NCBI GenBank assembly: GCA_013298845.1 | Contig: JAAFJN010000007.1 | Span: forward strand, 96,245-160,244 | Length of the DNA stretch: 64,000 nt | Origin: Chitinophagales bacterium | Lineage (GTDB): Bacteria; Bacteroidota; Bacteroidia; Chitinophagales; Saprospiraceae | Reading direction: 5' to 3' | Part shown: positions 59,163 through 64,000 of the stretch, in pieces | How the letters are laid out: every line of letters starts with the position of its first letter | Numbering within the stretch: the stretch's first letter is position 1 | The notes under the pieces: model-generated | The model's input: the letters and a program-made list of their open reading frames with translations, nothing else | Databases searched by the model: none | What the model was told of the DNA's origin: nothing | Made by a program: the position numbers and the translations under genes

Positions 59163-59864
59163 ATGTTCTTTCGAGTGCTTACTCCGGCGGCTTTTTGTTT
59201 GTTATCCTTGCCTTTTTTGGCCGCTCAAAAAATACAACCCGATAAAATTATCCTCAAAAATACCGAAATACAAACCGGTAAAATTATCGCCGTTGATGCC
59301 GATCATTTGCGGCTGCGCAAAGCCGATCAATCCGAATCTATTATTCCATTTGGCGACATTGACAGCGTAACCGGTCTTTCGTACCGCACCCGTTTTTTGG
59401 CGGGCGGCCTTGGTTTGGGCAGTTTTAACTATTATTCGCCCTATTTATTCGAGGATAACCGCACCAAAGGGGGGCATTTTTTACTGCGGGCTGGCCGATT
59501 CAAAAACCGACACCGCGCTACTTTTGGCCAACTGAGCATTATGCCCGGTACTTTTACCGTCACCCGCATCGGGGTGGGCTGGCAATACCATGTCTGGCAA
59601 CATTCGGACCCCGTTAACGCGTACATCGGCGTGGTGCCGGAACTAAATTTAGTGGCCAATAACCCCGCGTTCGTTACGTTTTCGGGGCATTTGGGCGCTT
59701 CTTTTTTGGCGTGGGAAAAAGTGCGCTTTTTTGCGGAGGCCACCTGGCTCCGACCGGTGTTTAACATTAGTAAAGCCAATAGTTTTAACGTACAAATAGG
59801 CGTTCGGCTGAACCGCGAATTTTGGCCGTATTACAAAGCCCTCAACAATACCATTCGACCATGA
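59163..59864 (+). CDS. Outer-membrane beta-barrel protein coupled to CotH
   Basis: A protein of 233 residues. Signal peptide MFFRVLTPAAFCLLSLPFLA, then AQK. The mature N-terminus (DKIILKNTEIQTGKIIAVDADHLRLRKAD) is a short beta domain of the kind found before Bacteroidota barrels. The rest shows barrel strands: FLAGGLGLGSFNYYSPYLF, HFLLRAGRFKN, TVTRIGVGWQYHVW, FVTFSGHLGASFLAWEKVRFF, FNVQIGVRLNREFW. No enzymatic residue is evident. Its TGA overlaps the CotH ATG (ATGA at 59861-59864), so translation of the two is coupled, an arrangement that suggests physical interaction or joint export. Confidence 0.75.
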   Translation: MFFRVLTPAAFCLLSLPFLAAQKIQPDKIILKNTEIQTGKIIAVDADHLRLRKADQSESIIPFGDIDSVTGLSYRTRFLAGGLGLGSFNYYSPYLFEDNRTKGGHFLLRAGRFKNRHRATFGQLSIMPGTFTVTRIGVGWQYHVWQHSDPVNAYIGVVPELNLVANNPAFVTFSGHLGASFLAWEKVRFFAEATWLRPVFNISKANSFNVQIGVRLNREFWPYYKALNNTIRP

Positions 59865-61438
59865 GACCACTGTTTTTTTTCCTCCTCTGCATCTGTGCTG
59901 CCACCGCGCACGCCCAACCCGGCAATCGCTTGCTGGACCACTCCCAAATGCACGAAATCCGGTTGCGGATTGGCCTGACGGATTGGATTGATACTTTGTA
60001 CCTGGATTATAAAACCGCCAACGAAGAAAGCCGAACGGCACCGGAAATATACCGCAAATGCCATTGGGCCAGCGTGGACGGGCAGGAAATTGGTCCGGTT
60101 GGCCTTAAAATGAAGGGAAATTTTAGCGTTTTATTTAACGCTGCGCAACAAAAAACCAAGTTTCCGTTCAAAATTGCTTTTGATGAATACATTGACCAAA
60201 AATACGATGGCCTGAAAAAAATTAACCTCAATACCAATACCAATGATCCCTCGTTCCTGCGCGAAGCCCTTGCTTACCAACTCCTCAACCGCGCCGACGT
60301 TACCGCCCCCCGAACGGCCTTTGCTCGTTTATACGTGAACGATACCTACGTCGGGCTGTATTCTTTGGTCGAAAATGTGGATAAAACGTTCCTGAAAACG
60401 CATTTTGGCAGCGACGACGACGGTAATTTATACAAAGGACTTATCTCCGGTTTGGGTTGGCGCGGGGCCAGTGAAGCGGATTACCAGGATGCTTTTGAAC
60501 TAAAAACCAATGAATCAGAAGCCGACTGGTCGCGGTTGATTCAATGGCTTAATCTCATTAACAATACGCCGCCCGACAGCGTTTTTGCCACGTTGGAAAA
60601 TGAATTTGAACTCGATCATTTTTTGCGAATGGTCGCCATCGAACGCTTGGTGAACGCCTGGGACAACTACTCGGGCGGCGGCTCCAATTATTACCTGTAC
60701 GAGCGCGAAAACGGAAAAATTATGTTTATTCCGTGGGACTACAACGAAAGTTTTCAGTACGTCAACGGCGTTTTGGGCGTGGGTAAATCGTACCTGATTC
60801 CCCGCAACCAACGGCCTTTGCTCGACGCGGTATTTCAGCACGAGGCGTGGCGCGAACGGTATTTTGAAGTCGTTTGTGACATCCTTCAATCCAATCTTTT
60901 TTCGGTGGATTCGCTGCTGCCACAAATTCAGGCGTGGCACGAATTGATCCGCGAGGCTTACCGCGAAGAACCGGCTCCGTTGAGTAGTTTTGAAGATTTT
61001 CAGCGCAGTTTGGATGATGTTGTGGACGAAGTTGCGGCTTTTCCTAAAACCGGTTTTAGCGCCCGGCTAACGCGCTACAAGGGGCTTTTGCCTTATATCC
61101 AACTCCGGCGGGAATGGGCCATTCAGCAGTTGGAATGGTACCAATACACCTGCAATGCCCCCAAAGTTCAGTCGGCCCCGCAGCCGCTTTTTATATACCC
61201 CAACCCCATTCGTTTGGGTGAAACGCTGCACTTTTCCACCCCGCTTCCCAATGATATTACCCGTAGTTTTATCCGGGTAATAGACGCAACGGGCCGGGCT
61301 GTTTGGGCGCAAAATTGGACTTTTACGCCGCGCAACGCCACCCTGGAACATTGGCCACAATTGGCTCCCGGTCTCTATTTTATCCAAAAAATGGACGCCG
61401 ACGGACAACTCTGGACGGGGAAGGTAGTGATTGAGTGA
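59861..61438 (+). CDS. CotH-family kinase-like secreted protein with T9SS sorting domain
   Basis: A protein of 525 residues. Signal peptide MRPLFFFLLCICAATA, then HAQ. The CotH domain includes GLKMKGNFSVLF, FPFKIAFDEYIDQKYDGLKKINLNTN, a block APRTAFARLYVNDTYVGLYSLVENVD, and WDNYSGGGSNYYLYERENGKIMFIPWDYNESF with the metal-binding WDYN-type loop. CotH proteins are atypical kinases: in Bacillus CotH phosphorylates spore-coat proteins; in Bacteroidota they are exported. The T9SS domain opens with FIYPNPIRLGE and ends GKVVIE; the stop lies at the start of the repeat array at 61435. It is translationally coupled to the outer-membrane protein upstream. Confidence 0.92.
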   Translation: MRPLFFFLLCICAATAHAQPGNRLLDHSQMHEIRLRIGLTDWIDTLYLDYKTANEESRTAPEIYRKCHWASVDGQEIGPVGLKMKGNFSVLFNAAQQKTKFPFKIAFDEYIDQKYDGLKKINLNTNTNDPSFLREALAYQLLNRADVTAPRTAFARLYVNDTYVGLYSLVENVDKTFLKTHFGSDDDGNLYKGLISGLGWRGASEADYQDAFELKTNESEADWSRLIQWLNLINNTPPDSVFATLENEFELDHFLRMVAIERLVNAWDNYSGGGSNYYLYERENGKIMFIPWDYNESFQYVNGVLGVGKSYLIPRNQRPLLDAVFQHEAWRERYFEVVCDILQSNLFSVDSLLPQIQAWHELIREAYREEPAPLSSFEDFQRSLDDVVDEVAAFPKTGFSARLTRYKGLLPYIQLRREWAIQQLEWYQYTCNAPKVQSAPQPLFIYPNPIRLGETLHFSTPLPNDITRSFIRVIDATGRAVWAQNWTFTPRNATLEHWPQLAPGLYFIQKMDADGQLWTGKVVIE

Positions 61439-61499
61439 TGAGAGATTTAGTGATGAGAGATTTAATGATGAGATATGAGATATGAACGATGAGAGATGT
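61435..61499 (+). repeat. Short-word repeat array, left arm (locus 3)
   Basis: Two 15-base units TGATGAGAGATTTAG/A, then GATATGA-type words and GATGAGAGATG, begin at the TGA stop codon of the CotH gene. Confidence 0.85.
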
Positions 61500-61540
61500 C
61501 TAAGTCCGGTTAAGTCGTGTCAACTTTTTTAGGAAACGAC

Positions 61541-61600
61541 CGTCTCATCACTTCTAACTCATCTCTCATCACTAAATCACTCATCTAAAAATCTCTCAGT
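61541..61600 (-). repeat. Short-word repeat array, right arm (locus 3)
   Basis: The minus strand again reads GATGAG, TGATTTAG, TGATGAGAGAT and similar words, i.e. the reverse complement of the left arm. Bases 61577-61600 are the stop and last codons of the next gene, so the array enters its coding region. Confidence 0.85.
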
Positions 61601-62269
61601 ACTAAAAAACAACTCGGTGTACAATTCGGAGCAGCGCAAACAGCCCAGGTGAAACATGGCGCAGTGCACGCAGGTCAATACATCAGGGTTTAAAGCCGCT
61701 AAATGATGCTGATCCAACTGCATCAATTGGGCCAATACCTGGCGCTCCACCGCTTGCGCGGGCGGATGGGCGGCGGGCTGAAAGGTGCGTACCACGCGGC
61801 TTTCCCGAATATCAACGCGACCCAGCAGGGCGCACTGCGCGGAATACAAAGCGATGGAGCCGTTAAAGGTGAGTTCGTCCAATGGGTCGCCGTTGGTGTT
61901 GAACGAAATTTGGGCGCAATAGGCGCTATCAAACGTTATTTCCACCACAACCGCCCCTTCAATGCTGTCTTTTTCGTTAAAATAGACCAACAAAGTCCGC
62001 TCGGCATCGTTGCCCGGTAACGGAAGCGACAAGGCCTTGGCACCTTTGTTGCCCTGCGCCAGGGCCGGGTTTTTCCAGTCGGGCGTACCCGTGCAAGCCG
62101 CCGCGTTTTGCGCTGTCAACCAGGTATTTACCCGTTCCGAAGCGGTTTCCATAAAATGAGTTGGGTGGTAGGTTGGGGGCGAAACCGCCTTTTTAGGGTT
62201 GCCGGTAGCCATGCTGAGTAGCCCCGCGAGCAAACCCAAGGCCGAGAGTACAATGATTTTGTTTTCCAT
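61577..62269 (-). CDS. Secreted protein with C-terminal cysteine cluster, unknown function
   Basis: This 230-residue protein has a signal or anchor segment (NKIIVLSALGLLAGLLSMA). The body is mixed alpha/beta, with TLLVYFNEKDSIEGAVVVEITFDSAYCAQI and LDELTFNGSIALYSAQCALLGRV. The C-terminus holds LTCVHCAMFHLGCLRCSELY, a C-x2-C-x6-C-x2-C cluster with a histidine inside. In a soluble protein this would bind zinc or an iron-sulphur cluster; in an exported one, disulphides or metal are possible. No family is recognised. The stop and final codons lie within the repeat array, and the gene converges with CotH. The ATG at 62269 is chosen; the next upstream ATG (62296) adds a short polar stretch. Confidence 0.6.
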   Translation of the reverse strand: MENKIIVLSALGLLAGLLSMATGNPKKAVSPPTYHPTHFMETASERVNTWLTAQNAAACTGTPDWKNPALAQGNKGAKALSLPLPGNDAERTLLVYFNEKDSIEGAVVVEITFDSAYCAQISFNTNGDPLDELTFNGSIALYSAQCALLGRVDIRESRVVRTFQPAAHPPAQAVERQVLAQLMQLDQHHLAALNPDVLTCVHCAMFHLGCLRCSELYTELFFSTERFLDE

Positions 62270-62284
62270 AAATTGACCGTTTTT

Positions 62285-62330
62285 TATACTGAGCATCGCC
62301 GGAGTTTAGCCACCGTCGTGTCGAAGTATT
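62285..62330. repeat. Split palindromic intergenic repeat, shortened copy C
   Basis: TATACTGAGCATCGCCGG at the left and GTCGTGTCGAAGTATT at the right match the outer ends of copy A, but the inner GTTTTGTGCA arms are missing. The 46-base remnant lies upstream of the cysteine-cluster gene. Confidence 0.75.
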
Positions 62331-62350
62331 ATGTGACCTTTCCGGGTGTT

Positions 62351-63835
62351 TTATTGCGTCGCAATTCGGATGGTGTGCACCTGCCCCGACTCGGTAATAC
62401 AACGCAGTACATAATAACCCGGTGGCAATTGTCGGCGCTCCAAGGTGTAGGAGTTACCGTACACCGCCGCCCGGTGGAGCAACTGCCCCGCCACATTGTA
62501 CAATTGCAACTCGATGCGGGAATCGTCCGTTTTATCGGGGAAATACACCACGGCTTCGGTTTGCAGGGGATTGGGCATTACCTGAATTTCAAACGCCGCC
62601 GGGGGCGCCCCCTCCGAAGTATTCGTGATTAAAAACGAAGTGCCGATTTGGTGAAATGTTTCGTTGGTGAGCGTCAAAAACGGGATGGAGTTCATATCCA
62701 CACTGGCGCGGTTTAAAATCACCGTTCCGGCGGGTACATTCGGGTCCGGGCTAATGTGGTAACTAAAATACCCCCGCGATCCCGGTTCATTCACGCTGGA
62801 GGGCGGTAGTTGAATATTCGGAAAAACAACGGTAAGCATTTGATTTTCAAACGTGTACGTGTACGGATGCGAGGCTGCACCCACCCGAAAACTACCCATA
62901 TTCAGGTCGGGCGACAAGGTATCCCGGATGGTAAGAGTAGTGGCCGAAATGTTACCTAAATTTTGGAAACGAATGCGGTATTGTAATTCCGTTTGCCGGT
63001 CAATCAGGTGTTCTTCCCGGTATCCCACGGGAAAGGCTTCTTTCTGAATTCCGCCAATGGTATTTCGGGCGGTATCACAAAAAATAAATGCGCTCAAATC
63101 GCCGCTGTACTGCGGATACTGGGTTAGGTATCCCCTGCTCGGGTCGCCCGTGCCGCACCCTTCCACACTCGCCGAAAAAAGCCGGGGATACGGATGGTTG
63201 TTGAGCGGATTCATCTGAAACGTGATGGTTTTGCCGTTGGGATTAGGCCATTCAATTGTTTTTACCGTACCGGAGTCAATGGTACCAATCGTATCCATCA
63301 CGCGCATCAGGTGGTCTTCGATGATGATGTACGAAAGTTCGTTGCCCGGTGGCAGTTTTTGGCCCCGGTTATAGATCGAAAATACCGCCTTATCGTTGTC
63401 GCAAGCGCCCGTAAGTTGCAAATTCGGGCCTTCCCAACCCGGAGCGCCGTACAAACACGCCATATTACCATCTCTGGCCTGGAGACAAATGGCAGTTCCC
63501 GGCGTGACCGCGCACGATACGGCGGTGCTGAGGGTAATTTCCCGGCAGGATTGCCCCGGAATCGTGCCCAAAAAGTAAAATAAATCCTGGCCCTGCACCA
63601 ATGACGGCGCCGGATCGGAACTCACAAAATTGAGCGACGCAGGTAGCGTCACCACGATTTGGACAAAATTATACGCACTGGTGCTGTCGTTGCAAATCAG
63701 TACTTTGCTCCCGGTATTATCGCACGGAATCCAGCCATCGTTGGCCGCACTGATGCGCAGGATATTACAATCCGATTGCGCCAAAACCAGCGATTGCGCC
63801 GCGATAAAAAACAATAAAAACAATATTTTTTTCAT
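62351..63835 (-). CDS. Secreted DUF11-like protein with T9SS sorting domain
   Basis: A protein of 494 residues. Signal peptide MKKILFLLFFIAAQSLVLA, then QSDC. The N-terminal part is a beta domain (CNILRISAANDGWIPCDNTG; VVTLPASLNFVSSD). The region starting IGGIQKEAFPVGYREEH and containing YRIRFQNLGNISATTLTIRDTLSPDLNMGSF is a DUF11-type domain related to that of the protein at 38.0 kb (YLIRFQNTGTDTAFTVVIRD). The T9SS domain (QVMPNPLQTEAVVYFPD) ends IRIATQ. It probably contributes to the cell surface or matrix. No catalytic residues are visible. The start at 63835 opens the signal peptide. Confidence 0.85.
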   Translation of the reverse strand: MKKILFLLFFIAAQSLVLAQSDCNILRISAANDGWIPCDNTGSKVLICNDSTSAYNFVQIVVTLPASLNFVSSDPAPSLVQGQDLFYFLGTIPGQSCREITLSTAVSCAVTPGTAICLQARDGNMACLYGAPGWEGPNLQLTGACDNDKAVFSIYNRGQKLPPGNELSYIIIEDHLMRVMDTIGTIDSGTVKTIEWPNPNGKTITFQMNPLNNHPYPRLFSASVEGCGTGDPSRGYLTQYPQYSGDLSAFIFCDTARNTIGGIQKEAFPVGYREEHLIDRQTELQYRIRFQNLGNISATTLTIRDTLSPDLNMGSFRVGAASHPYTYTFENQMLTVVFPNIQLPPSSVNEPGSRGYFSYHISPDPNVPAGTVILNRASVDMNSIPFLTLTNETFHQIGTSFLITNTSEGAPPAAFEIQVMPNPLQTEAVVYFPDKTDDSRIELQLYNVAGQLLHRAAVYGNSYTLERRQLPPGYYVLRCITESGQVHTIRIATQ

Positions 63836-63879
63836 AGGATAAGGTAGTAAAACGATTTTTTGGGGTTTTTAAACAGTTA

Positions 63880-63910
63880 TTGTACGGAACGTCGCCAAGT
63901 CGAAATACAA
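63880..63910. repeat. Possible fragment of the split palindromic repeat, copy E
   Basis: TGTACGGAACGTCGCCAAGT followed by CGAAATACAAA resembles the fused outer ends of the repeat (GAGCGTCGCC and GTCGAAGTA) with several differences. Confidence 0.4.
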
Positions 63911-63915
63911 AGCGA

Positions 63916-64000
63916 CTAATGGTGCACAACAATATTCAGAACGGAGGTCCGCTGTTGGTCGGTCACCATTTGCACCCGGTACATTCCGGCGGGCAAGTTA
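63916..64000 (-). CDS. C-terminal end of a T9SS cargo protein, 5' partial (beyond the window)
   Basis: The minus strand from the window edge encodes NLPAGMYRVQMVTDQQRT and ends VLNIVVHH before a TAG at 63916-63918. The L-P-A-G-x-Y-x-V pattern is the conserved end of T9SS type A sorting domains (compare LSAGMYFVQF in the giant protein). About 27 codons are visible; the rest of the gene is outside. The passenger domain is unknown. Confidence 0.75.
   Translation of the reverse strand, partial: NLPAGMYRVQMVTDQQRTSVLNIVVHH

Overview
The window reads as chromosomal DNA of a free-living Bacteroidota bacterium, most probably of the class Saprospiria (Haliscomenobacter/Lewinella-like). The reasons are ten secreted proteins that end in a type IX secretion (T9SS) type A sorting domain with a YPNP/FPNP-like start, the Bacteroidota promoter signature (TTTG, about 21 bp, TAnnTTTG), CotH, M43, SprB and HYR modules, and few Shine-Dalgarno sequences. 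The taxon is an inference from gene content. I see no rRNA, tRNA, CRISPR array, complete insertion sequence or prophage.

Layout. 1-4 kb: the end of a T9SS arginine/agmatine-deiminase-like protein, lpxH, two coupled single-span membrane proteins and an OsmC protein. 4-5 kb: an AT-rich Rpn-family nuclease. 5-7 kb: an ECF sigma factor with two small membrane proteins and an Hsp20. 7-13 kb: a propeller-like secreted protein, a membrane protein, xerD and ileS. 13-22 kb: an exported TPR-CHAT protease-like protein, a sigma/anti-sigma pair and a 1541-residue multidomain surface protein. 22-25.5 kb: an S74 tail-fibre-domain protein, a small HTH-like protein, an outer-membrane-protein remnant and two tandem small RNA genes. 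25.5-30 kb: an ALDH7-like dehydrogenase and three outer-membrane/secreted proteins, two of them tandem paralogues. 30-40 kb: a LytS/LytR pair and three T9SS cargo genes, including an M43 metalloprotease. 40-48.5 kb: a helical protein of unknown function, an acyltransferase, an amino-acid permease, CcmE and CcmF. 48.5-57 kb: a T9SS protein, a GNAT, a LysR regulator, a thioredoxin-like protein, a haloperoxidase homologue and a DPP-IV peptidase. 57-64 kb: a third small RNA candidate, a methyltransferase, an EamA transporter, an outer-membrane protein coupled to CotH, and further T9SS cargo.

The most interesting material is partly non-coding. Two tandem minus-strand transcription units (25.16-25.52 kb) have matching promoters and share a terminator hairpin whose stem differs by compensating changes while its loop is constant. 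A third unit at 57.16-57.29 kb shares a 15-base 5' block with one of them. Three convergent junctions, each flanked by one or two T9SS cargo genes, carry inverted arrays of short words (7-bp GAANNNN units at two of them), and these arrays run into stop codons. Three genes have a TAnnTTTG element exactly four bases before the ATG, which predicts leaderless mRNAs. A split palindromic intergenic repeat occurs in five full or partial copies.

Functionally, the region supplies envelope and surface biology: lipid A synthesis (lpxH), membrane lipids (acyltransferase), cytochrome c maturation (ccmE, ccmF), outer-membrane barrels, and secreted proteases, adhesins and cargo. It also holds three regulatory modules (ECF sigma plus Hsp20; sigma/anti-sigma plus CHAT; LytS/LytR).
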